This document shows positions 1 to 6,502 of a DNA stretch of 7,914 bases, in pieces. Location of the stretch: positions 1 to 7,914 of the forward strand of contig DAOTTJ010000205.1 of the NCBI GenBank assembly GCA_034437695.1, read 5' to 3'. Made by a program: the position numbers and the translations under genes. The notes under the pieces are model-generated. The model searched no databases. It had not been told where the DNA came from and was given only the letters and a program-made list of their open reading frames with translations. Source of the DNA: Paraktedonobacter sp034437695. GTDB taxonomy: Bacteria > Chloroflexota > Ktedonobacteria > Ktedonobacterales > Ktedonobacteraceae. The number at the start of each line of letters is the position of its first letter. Within the stretch, counting starts at the first letter, position 1.

Positions 1-8
1 TGAAAAGA

Positions 9-1151
9 CTACATAGTACTACAGTTCACTCCATTGAGGGTGAAGAACCTGGGACTGGTCTCATTGCTGACCCACGTTCCATTGAACCCGATGCTGACAG
101 TTCCGCCGGGGGGGATAGACCCATCGTAGCCGAGATTGACAATGGTGACCTGCTTGCCCGTCTGGCTGGCGGAGCCATTCCAGATGGCAGTGATCCGCTG
201 ATCTCCTGGAAACGTGAACGCGAGCGTCCAGCCATTGATGGGAACAGAACTAGTATTGGTGAGCACGATGTTCACGTTTAGGCCTCCCGACCATTGACTC
301 TCCAGTTGGTAGTTCACTCGACACGGCGCGGCATTGATGTACACCGTGGCCGGGGCCGATGTCCCGAACTGTGATCCGGCTTCGTCGATAAAATTTGCCG
401 TGATCACCAGACTATATATGCCTGCCTGTGGTGGAATCCAGGTGACAGTGAAGGTACGAGAGGGGGTGTTCTGAGTCATCGTACCTACATCGTAGGACGG
501 ACCATTGGGTTCTAAAGTAGCTGTGTATTCTACAACAAACATGATATTATTACTACCGACAACACCGCCTATTGAGGCCGAGAAAGGGATCTGGGCTGGG
601 AAGCTATAAACACTGCCATTCGCTGGACTGGCGACCGCAACGGTCAGTGGGGGAGGCGGAGTTGGCGTAACAACGTTTGCTATGATAGTATTTGATGTCG
701 CAACATTCCCAAGCGTATCATAAGCTTTGGCTGTCAAGGAATACATAACCGGAGTGGACGGACTCCAGGGTACTTCGTAGGTTCCATCGACGGAAACCGC
801 CTGGGCAGTACCTATCAAGGTGGGGGCAGAACCGCCTGTGGAAGAGTAGAACTCGACTCTGGTAACAGTTTCATTCGGCCCGGACGTTATAACCTGAGCT
901 GACAGAGTGTCGTGTGTGTTTACGGGGATGGAGATGGCGTTTCCTAACAAGAACAGATTCACTGTGAGAGGGGAAGAGGCTATGGCTGTGGGAGTCGCTA
1001 TGGCCGTGGCTGATGTTGCAGCGTAGATCTGGTCAGCAGAAGCAAACAGCAAAACGAAACTGAGAGCAACAGTTATCGCTAGAAGAGCAACTGACCTTTT
1101 CGGAGAAAAGACGCGGTGCTTGCGAGGATCTGGAAAGAGATACTCCTTCAT
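9..1151 (-). CDS. Secreted Ig-like/CBM2 cellulose-binding protein without a catalytic domain
   Basis: The 380-residue product probably binds cellulose or related polysaccharide outside the cell. A basic N-terminus (residues 1-20) precedes a hydrophobic stretch at about 21-38, and AYA-like residues around 42-45 suggest signal peptidase cleavage there. Two beta-rich Ig-like regions follow (about 62-160 and 169-275), joined by a short TPTPPPP linker. Residues 277-380 match carbohydrate-binding module family 2: Cys277 and Cys377 sit where the family's terminal disulfide lies, with Trp287 (QW), core Trp308 (GWTL), Trp324 (IWNG) and the SIPPGG turn. In CBM2a three surface tryptophans bind cellulose; here the third position appears to be Tyr342 (NLGYDGS). 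No glycoside hydrolase domain, sortase motif or second membrane segment is seen. I chose the ATG at 1151 because it directly precedes the signal peptide and has an AAGGA upstream. The same frame opens earlier with a GTG at 1271, but the added 40 residues would bury the signal peptide. The family call is firm; the ligand is inferred. Confidence 0.9.
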   Translation of the reverse strand: MKEYLFPDPRKHRVFSPKRSVALLAITVALSFVLLFASADQIYAATSATAIATPTAIASSPLTVNLFLLGNAISIPVNTHDTLSAQVITSGPNETVTRVEFYSSTGGSAPTLIGTAQAVSVDGTYEVPWSPSTPVMYSLTAKAYDTLGNVATSNTIIANVVTPTPPPPLTVAVASPANGSVYSFPAQIPFSASIGGVVGSNNIMFVVEYTATLEPNGPSYDVGTMTQNTPSRTFTVTWIPPQAGIYSLVITANFIDEAGSQFGTSAPATVYINAAPCRVNYQLESQWSGGLNVNIVLTNTSSVPINGWTLAFTFPGDQRITAIWNGSASQTGKQVTIVNLGYDGSIPPGGTVSIGFNGTWVSNETSPRFFTLNGVNCSTM

Positions 1152-1389
1152 GATAGATCTTTTCCTTCCCTGGGTAGATGCTTTACAACTATGTAGAACA
1201 AGAAGGTGTGAGGTGCGCGTTCCCTTGCGCTCTTCAAGAAAGTATACCTGTCTCAACAGCAGGGACGCCACGGCAGAGACAGAGCACTTTCTAAACAGAT
1301 ACAGAGCAATTCCAGTGAGATACAGAATAAAGAGGCGCTTCTGTCGCTTAGACTACACCAGTTGACCCGATCAACTGACCGGTCTCTGA
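1152..1389. other. Gene-free leader region between the CBM2 gene and the TetR remnant
   Basis: I see no credible coding region here on either strand; the short open frames lack ribosome binding sites and domain character. The promoter of the leftward CBM2 gene should lie here, but I could not find a convincing -35/-10 pair on the minus strand at normal spacing. No strong hairpin was found. Confidence 0.5.
1163..1167 (-). promoter_or_regulatory. Ribosome binding site deciding the start of the CBM2 gene
   Basis: On the minus strand AAGGA lies within GGGAAGGA, 11 bases before the ATG at 1151. The spacing is slightly long but this is the only good Shine-Dalgarno match near a start in this frame. 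It supports the ATG at 1151 over the GTG at 1271. Confidence 0.55.
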
Positions 1390-1662
1390 TTTCCCTGGTG
1401 GCGACAACCTTGCAAGAAGCACCCCTTTGCATTGCTCTTGCAAGGCCTCAAACCAGTTGCTGGCCCTGGCCTGGATCAGCCGGGTGACCTGGAAACCGTT
1501 GCTCTGGTCGCGAGCTGGGCAATTTTTGGGACCAGCTTCCAATGTTTCCACCAATGGGACGAACCAGTAACAACTATGCCATCAGAAGAGCTGGCGAGCC
1601 AGGTCACAGCCGTACTGATGCGCGGCCTGGCACAGGCACTGCCAGCCTTCCCACTCACTTAA
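1390..1662 (+). pseudogene. Probable C-terminal remnant of a TetR-family transcriptional regulator
   Basis: An open stretch in one frame ends with TAA at 1660-1662. Its last 65 or so residues read like the ligand-binding C-terminal helices of TetR regulators: VALVASWAIFG, then a hydrophobic helix with FHQW, then SEELASQVTAVLMRGL. This pattern (a small-residue helix, a proline-containing loop, then an EELA..V..L...GL helix) is common at the end of TetR proteins. The helix-turn-helix N-terminus is missing. The frame is closed by a TGA at 1387-1389, and the upstream sequence in all three frames lacks TetR character. The only possible starts inside, such as TTG at 1432, have no good ribosome binding site. 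I infer a truncated, dead gene. The alternative is a small unrelated ORF or chance reading frame. Confidence 0.45.
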
Positions 1663-1682
1663 CTTCATGAGAACAGCTTGCT

Positions 1683-1687
1683 AAGGA
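1683..1687 (+). promoter_or_regulatory. Ribosome binding site deciding the start of the HEAT-repeat gene
   Basis: AAGGA lies five bases before the ATG at 1693. A TTG at 1678 is in the same frame but sits on the upstream side of this site, so it would not be served by it. This makes 1693 the better start. Confidence 0.65.
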
Positions 1688-1692
1688 TATCT

Positions 1693-3003
1693 ATGGATAC
1701 AAAAGAGATAATATACCTGCTAGAAAAGCCGAGCAGCAACATATGGTCCTTCGTCTATCAGATCCGCGATGAGGCAGCAGTCTCAGACATTGTCGCTGCC
1801 TTGCACGCGAGCACTGTCGCTCATACCCGTGCGCTCCTCTGCTACATTCTCAACTTACGTTCCAGAGCCGAGTTTTTTGCAGGACAGACTTCAGAGACAA
1901 AGCAAGCGGTGCCAGCACTCGTCGAGACCCTCGCCGACGCCGATGGAGAAGTACGTAGTTCAGCTATAGATGCTCTTGGACATATTGGCGACCCCCTGGC
2001 TGGACCAGCGCTTTTGGATATGTATCATAAAGAACACGACGACTCTGACTTGCGCATCTCGCTTGCCTCTGCTCTGGGATTTTGTCAGTATACCTCGGCA
2101 ATCCCTACCCTGATCGCGGCTCTCTCTTCCCCACATAGCCTTCTGCGTGGCCAGGCTACCTGGGGACTTCGCCATCTTCGAGCCAGCGAAGCCAGTGAAC
2201 CCTTGCGGCAGGCACTTCTACACGAGCACGATCCACGCACGCGCCATCTGATGCAGGCAGCGCTTCAGGAGTTTGACCATCCATCTGCTCGCGAGGAGAA
2301 AGCCGAGAGGTTGCTTGCCCAGCTCAGGAGCGTCGAGACCGACGAGCGCGAGGCGGCAGCCGAAGCTTTGGGCGATCTGATGGATAAGCAGACGCTCGCT
2401 CCCTTGCTTGCACTTCTGCATCACGAACGTGGCGAGGTGCGCCAGTCCGCTGCCTTCGCGCTTGACTCGCTGGGCGCATACCGCGATGCAGACTGGTTTG
2501 TGCGTATACATCGCGCACAGGTTCAGGGACCTTTAATCCAGGCCCTTACCGATCAGGAGAGTCCAGTGCGGGCGATGGCAGCCCAGGCGTTAGGGCAGTG
2601 GGGCGATCCGCGTGCCGTTGAACCACTGCTTGCAGCTCTCCAGGATACCTCTGCCGAAGTGCGCAGACAGGTGGCGGCGACCCTGAGCTATCCAAAAGAT
2701 GTGCGGGTCCTGGAACCACTGCTTAACGCCTTTCTCACCGACAACGATCTACAGGTGCGTAACCATGCAGCAGAAGGTCTGGGAAAGTACCTGGAGGATG
2801 AGCGTGCCGTTAATCCTCTGATCCAGGCCCTTCAGGATGAGCACAACAATGTACGTCAGCAGGCAGCCGAGTCGCTCTGTTGGCTGAAAGATGAGCGTGC
2901 CGTCGATGCACTGCTCCACGCGCTTCAAGATACCGATCACGAAGTGCGCGAGTGGTCAGTAGCGGCTCTGTGGGAAATCTGCTTGAGGATTCGGGGGTTA
3001 TAG
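1693..3003 (+). CDS. HEAT-repeat (PBS-lyase-like) scaffold protein
   Basis: The 436-residue product is built almost entirely of HEAT repeats of the phycobilisome-lyase-like type, which form an alpha-solenoid for binding proteins. Repeats are seen at about 70-100, 101-131, 135-165, 218-262, 278-304, 308-335, 339-367, 371-399 and 402-430. The clearest follow the pattern RAV-PLL-AL-D followed by VR--AA--L, with a period near 31 residues. The N-terminal 65 residues are less regular and may be a divergent cap. There is no signal peptide or membrane segment, so it is probably cytoplasmic. No catalytic domain is visible; despite the family name a bilin lyase role is not supported by the context. It stands alone, with a degenerate TetR remnant upstream and a strong hairpin terminator 15 bases after the stop. 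No clear promoter was found upstream. The fold is near certain; the partner is unknown. Confidence 0.93.
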   Translation: MDTKEIIYLLEKPSSNIWSFVYQIRDEAAVSDIVAALHASTVAHTRALLCYILNLRSRAEFFAGQTSETKQAVPALVETLADADGEVRSSAIDALGHIGDPLAGPALLDMYHKEHDDSDLRISLASALGFCQYTSAIPTLIAALSSPHSLLRGQATWGLRHLRASEASEPLRQALLHEHDPRTRHLMQAALQEFDHPSAREEKAERLLAQLRSVETDEREAAAEALGDLMDKQTLAPLLALLHHERGEVRQSAAFALDSLGAYRDADWFVRIHRAQVQGPLIQALTDQESPVRAMAAQALGQWGDPRAVEPLLAALQDTSAEVRRQVAATLSYPKDVRVLEPLLNAFLTDNDLQVRNHAAEGLGKYLEDERAVNPLIQALQDEHNNVRQQAAESLCWLKDERAVDALLHALQDTDHEVREWSVAALWEICLRIRGL

Positions 3004-3017
3004 ATCTCACGTGCGGG

Positions 3018-3060
3018 AAGGTGCTTTTCAGGCGCATATTGCGCCTGAAAAGCACCTTTT
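3018..3060 (+). terminator. Intrinsic terminator after the HEAT-repeat gene
   Basis: A perfect inverted repeat pairs 3018-3036 with 3040-3058 (19 base pairs, loop TAT) and runs directly into TTTTA at 3057-3061. The stem begins with AAGGTGC and has a GCGC-rich top. It starts 15 bases after the HEAT stop codon, so it fits a rho-independent terminator for that gene. The stem is longer than typical terminators, and its foot overlaps the next hairpin. Confidence 0.8.
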
Positions 3061-3106
3061 ACTTGTCCTGTCAGTCGCCGCAGGCGACCGACAGGACAAG
3101 TAAAAG
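3056..3106. repeat. Second long hairpin in tandem with the terminator
   Basis: The 17 bases at 3056-3072 pair perfectly with 3090-3106. After one A/C mismatch (3073/3089), a further six bases pair (GTCGCC at 3074-3079 with GGCGAC at 3083-3088) around a GCA loop. There is no T run after it on either strand, so it is not a classical terminator. It shares CTTT with the foot of the preceding hairpin, so the two cannot both form completely. The CGCC-GCA-GGCG tip recurs at 6705-6718. It could be a REP-like or mobile palindromic element, or a 3' end stabiliser. Confidence 0.7.
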
Positions 3107-3126
3107 ATAAACCACCTCCAAACAAA

Positions 3127-3154
3127 TTCACAGATTATGTCCCCGGTGTACAAT
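3127..3154 (+). promoter_or_regulatory. Sigma-70-like promoter of the helical hypothetical gene
   Basis: TTCACA (3127-3132) and TACAAT (3149-3154) are separated by 16 bases and each differs from the consensus by one base. The pair lies after the tandem hairpins and gives a leader of about 75 bases before the ATG at 3236. This is predicted from sequence only. Confidence 0.5.
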
Positions 3155-3235
3155 AGAAAGAGAGAGGATTCAACAGGTAACTCTCACCTGAATAAATAGA
3201 TGTATTCACAGGCAGGTAGATAGGAGGAGGAAGCG

Positions 3236-4171
3236 ATGCCAGAGAGCAAACAGGAAGGTATCCCAGAAGACGAGGAACGCACCCGGCGCGTTGCTACCAT
3301 CAGCGCTATGGCTCCCGACCGCGAGATGCCCCGCGCTTCTTTTCCCACCCACCTCGACGACAAACGATCCCCGGCCAGCGCCGAACTCGCGCTGATGCTC
3401 AGGCAGATCTCTGGCTACTTTGGCAAACATACGCGCATCGACGACTTTGAAGCTCTCGGCTTTAGCCTCTGCCATCTGTTCAATCGCGTGGATTTCCTCT
3501 ATCGACGTGCTCTGCCCGCGCTTGAGAACTGGTCTGAGCGTCCCCAGGGCGACTATAATCAGGAGATACTTCAACGCCAGCGCACCTGGTTGCAACTCCA
3601 AACGATTAATCGCACTCTGGACCGCATGGCTCCTCTCTGTCACCTTTTGAGCGATGTCATCGAATGTCTGCTCGATACACTCGATAACGAGGAGAACTGG
3701 CTACGTACCTTAGACGAAGAAGATACTATTATGCTTGAACAGGTTAAAACCAGCAGAGCACGCGAACCCGAAATCAGCGGCCCACCTCAACTGCTCGTAG
3801 ACGAAAGTGCTCTGCACACCGAACAGTGGGAACACGCGATCAATGCACTCATGGACCAGCTTCTGCTCTGGCAGGAGCACCACCATAAGCTTGTCTCTTT
3901 TCCCGCACAGTTCGCGCTCCCAACATCGCTTGAGTACAATCTCGCTAACCTCGACACGGCCTTCGCTATGCTGCTGGACAGTGCCGGGGCCATCTTTGGC
4001 GATATCCTGCCCAACTTCCGCCTGGTTCGCCCCGCCGACCGCGAAGAGGTGGGCGCACTCCTCTTTGATCTGATGCAACAGTCCGATCAAATGCTCGTGC
4101 AATTTGAAATTGCCCTCGACCCCTTTACACGCTTAATCAGGTATTTCGCCCTGATGAGCGAAAATGGGTAA
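3236..4171 (+). CDS. Hypothetical all-helical cytoplasmic protein
   Basis: I do not recognise this 311-residue protein. The first 48 residues are charged and proline-rich (probably disordered). The rest is predicted helical by eye: heptad-like leucine and aromatic spacing at about 49-62, 72-97, 108-157, 194-221 and 233-257, and a C-terminal block at 268-307. A charged loop rich in Glu and Asp (about 151-190) splits the helices into two halves. There is no signal peptide, transmembrane segment, Cys/His metal cluster or nucleotide-binding motif. The start is well supported: TAGGAGGAGG at 3221-3230 lies five bases before the ATG. The gene sits alone between its own promoter and a 253-base gap to the next gene, with no obvious terminator after the stop. 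A helical-bundle adaptor is possible, but no function can be assigned. Confidence 0.85.
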   Translation: MPESKQEGIPEDEERTRRVATISAMAPDREMPRASFPTHLDDKRSPASAELALMLRQISGYFGKHTRIDDFEALGFSLCHLFNRVDFLYRRALPALENWSERPQGDYNQEILQRQRTWLQLQTINRTLDRMAPLCHLLSDVIECLLDTLDNEENWLRTLDEEDTIMLEQVKTSRAREPEISGPPQLLVDESALHTEQWEHAINALMDQLLLWQEHHHKLVSFPAQFALPTSLEYNLANLDTAFAMLLDSAGAIFGDILPNFRLVRPADREEVGALLFDLMQQSDQMLVQFEIALDPFTRLIRYFALMSENG

Positions 4172-4266
4172 TCTTCCTCTGCACTCGCCCACTTTTAACA
4201 GCTCACTCGCTGCATCAAATCCAGTTCTATCGATCTCCACCCGATCTCTCTGCTCTTCCCGGATAG

Positions 4267-4297
4267 TTGTCAATATTTGTCGATTACAGGTATTGAC
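4267..4297. repeat. Candidate operator: dyad and direct repeats over the GNAT promoter
   Basis: GTCAATA (4269-4275) and its perfect inverted copy TATTGAC (4291-4297) begin 22 bases apart, about two helical turns. The right half overlaps the -35 box. In addition TTGTCAAT (4267-4274) is repeated with one change as TTGTCGAT (4277-4284), ten bases on. This would suit a dimeric regulator controlling the downstream gene. The repeats are seen; the regulator and function are inferred. Confidence 0.35.
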
Positions 4298-4321
4298 TTT
4301 CCTCGCAGCCTATGTTATACT
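4293..4321 (+). promoter_or_regulatory. Strong sigma-70-like promoter of the GNAT gene
   Basis: TTGACT (4293-4298) and TATACT (4316-4321) are separated by 17 bases and each has one mismatch to consensus. This is the best promoter match in the window. Transcription from about 4328 would give a leader of nearly 100 bases before the ATG at 4425. Confidence 0.7.
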
Positions 4322-4424
4322 CTATCAGTCACCAGATCCCGGTGGCACAGGCGCGATGGATAGCGCACCCTCCTAACCGTCACAAGTATACGTCTTTCAT
4401 CCCCAATCCCACCCAGGAGGAACG

Positions 4425-5240
4425 ATGACTCCATCTCTGAAATACTGGCGCATCACCCCCGATGCACCTACTGCCGAAGCTCGCACACTCCTTGCACACA
4501 ATCCAGTCTGGAACTGCTTTGCCCTTGCCGACCTGGAGCCGCCACTGCGTGCCTATAGTCAGTTTGCCATTGCCTTCCACACTGTGAGCGGCGAACAGGC
4601 CATCTGCCTGGTTTTACGCCACCCGATCATTGGCCAGGTCCTTTCACCCGCTGGCAATGCTGATGGCGTGAATGCCATCTTGCAGCAGATCAGCCTGCCG
4701 GAAAATCCCCTGATCCAGGCCCGGACGTTGCATCTCGTCCCACTACGCGCCTGTTATCGACCCGCGACCAGCTGGCAGGAGATCTGGCGCATGGCCATCA
4801 AGCGCGAGGCATGGGTAAACCCTGGCACGGCCTCGTCCCAGACCGTCGTTACCCGGCTGACCAGTTCGGACCTCCCAGCTCTCAAAGAACTGTATCGGCA
4901 AAACCCCGACAGCCTGTTTTCCGCCGACCTTTTTTCCCAGGGTCTCTACTTTGGTGTCTACGTAGATGACAAGATTGTCGCCGCTGGCGGCACTCACGTG
5001 CTGGTCCCTGCACACGGTCTGGCCGTGCTCGGCCATATCCTGACCGCCCCACACGCCCGCAGACGAGGCTACTCCACCGCGATTACCTCCGCACTGGTCA
5101 CCGCACTCTTCCAACAACACCTCATCTACGTCATCTTGAACGTCTTTGTCGAGAATCACAGCGCTATACGGCTCTATCAACGCCTCGGTTTTCGCACCTA
5201 TCACGAATTCCAGACCGGCAGAGCACTCCTCTTACATTGA
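4425..5240 (+). CDS. GNAT-family N-acetyltransferase with an N-terminal extension
   Basis: The 271-residue protein probably transfers an acyl group from acyl-CoA to an amine; the substrate is unknown. The C-terminal half carries the GNAT fold. Motif A is seen at about 203-220 (GHILTAPHARRRGYSTAI), with Arg212-Arg213-Arg214-Gly215 forming the pyrophosphate loop; a Ser replaces the usual second Gly. Motif B is at about 239-257, with Asn239, Asn244 (ENHSAIRLY), Tyr251 and RLGF. The preceding strands GVYVDDKIVAAGG (177-189) fit the core. Residues 1-135 are not a recognisable second GNAT motif set but may be a degenerate GNAT-like half, as in FR47-like and two-domain members. AGGAGG (4415-4420) lies four bases before the ATG. 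The gene has its own strong promoter; the next gene follows after 139 bases with no terminator, so read-through is possible. Confidence 0.9.
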   Translation: MTPSLKYWRITPDAPTAEARTLLAHNPVWNCFALADLEPPLRAYSQFAIAFHTVSGEQAICLVLRHPIIGQVLSPAGNADGVNAILQQISLPENPLIQARTLHLVPLRACYRPATSWQEIWRMAIKREAWVNPGTASSQTVVTRLTSSDLPALKELYRQNPDSLFSADLFSQGLYFGVYVDDKIVAAGGTHVLVPAHGLAVLGHILTAPHARRRGYSTAITSALVTALFQQHLIYVILNVFVENHSAIRLYQRLGFRTYHEFQTGRALLLH

Positions 5241-5379
5241 ACCATAAGTGGTAAGGATCTTAACCAGCCGTGCAAAGTCTTAACAAAAACATAACCAGAT
5301 CAACGACCTCTTCCCAACATCGAGCAACTACACTGAATAACGATACCAACCGGGATACCGGCCGATCAAGGAGGCGCTT

Positions 5380-6231
5380 ATGCGCAGTGAGACCGCCGCA
5401 GTCCCAACCAGAAACCTTTTGCCTCAGGCAGAGGTTTGCTCAGTGGTTGAAGCGCGGGCAACTATCTCAGAAGCGATTCTGCAACTCCTGGCGAGCACCA
5501 GAGTTGCACTGGTGGCGATTCGCCTGTCCTACGAACCAGAAGAAAAACATACTCAGATCGAGCAGTCTTCTCGTCGCAACCGCGACCAGAGTATCGACTA
5601 CCTGTTGCAGAGTATTCGTCCCCTGGTCCGCAAGACCGATCGCGTTTTTCGGCACGACAATTGTCTCTACTTTGTTCTGCTGGCGTCCGATCTTCAGGGC
5701 GCAGCAATCGTTGAGGAACGTCTTTGGGAGACGCTGCTCTGGCGCGTACACAATATGAGCGAACTGATGCTTTTGCCGCCAACTGAAATGACGATCGGAC
5801 ATAGTGCCTGTCCCGATCCTCACACCAATCTGGATGAGTTGTTCTCTGCTGCTACTCATGTGAGCCAGCGTGCCGGTTGCGCGACTGAACGTCCAGGACG
5901 CACGTCCGACCAGCCAGACTCTTCAGATGAGGTTGCTCGTCCTACTGAGCGGGAAGCGCTCCCTCAATTAGCTCGTAAACTTGGTATACCCTATCTCTCA
6001 CTTTTACCGGGTAAACCACCGCAGAGTGTGCTGCACGTGGTCAATCCACGCCTCGCTCAGGAGCTTCACTGCTATCCTGTCGGACGTGAACGCAACATCC
6101 TTACGGTGGCGATGCTCAATCCTCAGGACCGTTCAGCGCTTGAACGCCTGCGCCGGGAAACTGGCCTGCGCATCTTCCCTGTATTGACGCATCCAGACGC
6201 ATTGGAAAGAGCACTCGCACAGTTAAGTTGA
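5380..6231 (+). CDS. Degenerate GGDEF domain fused to a GspE/PilB N-terminal-like domain
   Basis: The 283-residue protein looks like a signalling or regulatory adaptor rather than an enzyme. Residues 28-165 follow the diguanylate cyclase fold: a helix and strand ILQLL..TRVALVAIRLS, then LLQSIRPLVRKTDRVFR, a hairpin ending in VLL, and TIGHSACPD....LDELFSAA near the end. The catalytic GGDEF residues appear as DNCLY (93-97), and the metal-binding Asp of the first strand is also missing, so cyclase activity is unlikely. After a polar linker (about 168-190), residues 194-282 match the GspE/PulE/PilB N-terminal domain: LARKLGIPYLSL, NPRLAQELHCYPVGRE, LTVAMLNPQD, then RETGLRIFPVLT and a final helix. 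The ATPase that normally follows is absent, as are RLGxxL motifs that bind cyclic di-GMP in MshE. AAGGAGG (5368-5374) is five bases before the ATG. Domain calls are by motif reading; the role is unknown. Confidence 0.85.
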   Translation: MRSETAAVPTRNLLPQAEVCSVVEARATISEAILQLLASTRVALVAIRLSYEPEEKHTQIEQSSRRNRDQSIDYLLQSIRPLVRKTDRVFRHDNCLYFVLLASDLQGAAIVEERLWETLLWRVHNMSELMLLPPTEMTIGHSACPDPHTNLDELFSAATHVSQRAGCATERPGRTSDQPDSSDEVARPTEREALPQLARKLGIPYLSLLPGKPPQSVLHVVNPRLAQELHCYPVGRERNILTVAMLNPQDRSALERLRRETGLRIFPVLTHPDALERALAQLS

Positions 6232-6502
6232 GTCCTCTGCTCCCCATCGCCCGCATGAAAAGTCGGCCCGGCGTCGCGCCTCGCTTTCTGGCCGACGAAA
6301 AAACCAGTGCGTACTGAGAGCACCGGCCGTTGGCCAGAGGATCGCGTGGGTGGCCCTGTTGCTCTCTCCACTGCTCGCCAGTGCAGGACACAGACCTCTA
6401 CCGTTGGCGCGTGGTTGAGTACTACTATTGATACAAGCATTAGATTGTTTCGTTACACAAAATATAGCCGACCCTTCAGCCAGGAGAGCGAAAGCGCAAA
6501 AG
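6232..6502. other. Gene-free region with GC-rich inverted repeats
   Basis: I see no credible gene on either strand. Inverted repeats present are GTCGGCC (6262-6268) with GGCCGAC (6290-6296), enclosing a small GGCG-TCG-CGCC hairpin (6270-6280), and GAGAGCA (6316-6322) with TGCTCTC (6360-6366). The first could end transcription of the gene that stops at 6231, but on the plus strand it is followed by an A run. The T run needed for an intrinsic terminator (AAAA at 6258-6261 read in reverse) lies on the minus-strand side, where no gene is seen. An AT-richer part at about 6415-6470 has no convincing promoter. Confidence 0.5.

Noticed and set aside
1693..3003. Bilin lyase function for the HEAT-repeat protein
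   Set aside because: The repeats are of the phycobilisome-lyase type, but no phycobiliprotein genes or other photosynthetic context is present; the repeat type alone does not indicate that enzyme.
3206..3643. Minus-strand open frame of 145 codons
   Set aside because: It is antisense to the well-supported helical protein gene and shows no recognisable motif or start signal.
4356..4376. Six-codon leader peptide (MDSAPS) upstream of the acetyltransferase gene
   Set aside because: No ribosome binding site in front of it and no run of one amino acid or attenuator hairpin after it.
4743..5204. Long open frame on the minus strand (153 codons)
   Set aside because: It lies wholly inside the acetyltransferase gene on the other strand, has no domain character and no ribosome binding site; the plus-strand frame has clear GNAT motifs.
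5270..5758. Open frame of 162 codons on the plus strand
   Set aside because: It overlaps the GGDEF-like gene in another phase, its translation is rich in Arg, Cys and Trp without structure, and the gene at 5380 has a far better ribosome binding site.
6262..6296. Terminator after the GGDEF-like gene
   Set aside because: The inverted repeat is real, but on the plus strand it is followed by A residues rather than T residues, so it does not qualify as an intrinsic terminator for that gene.
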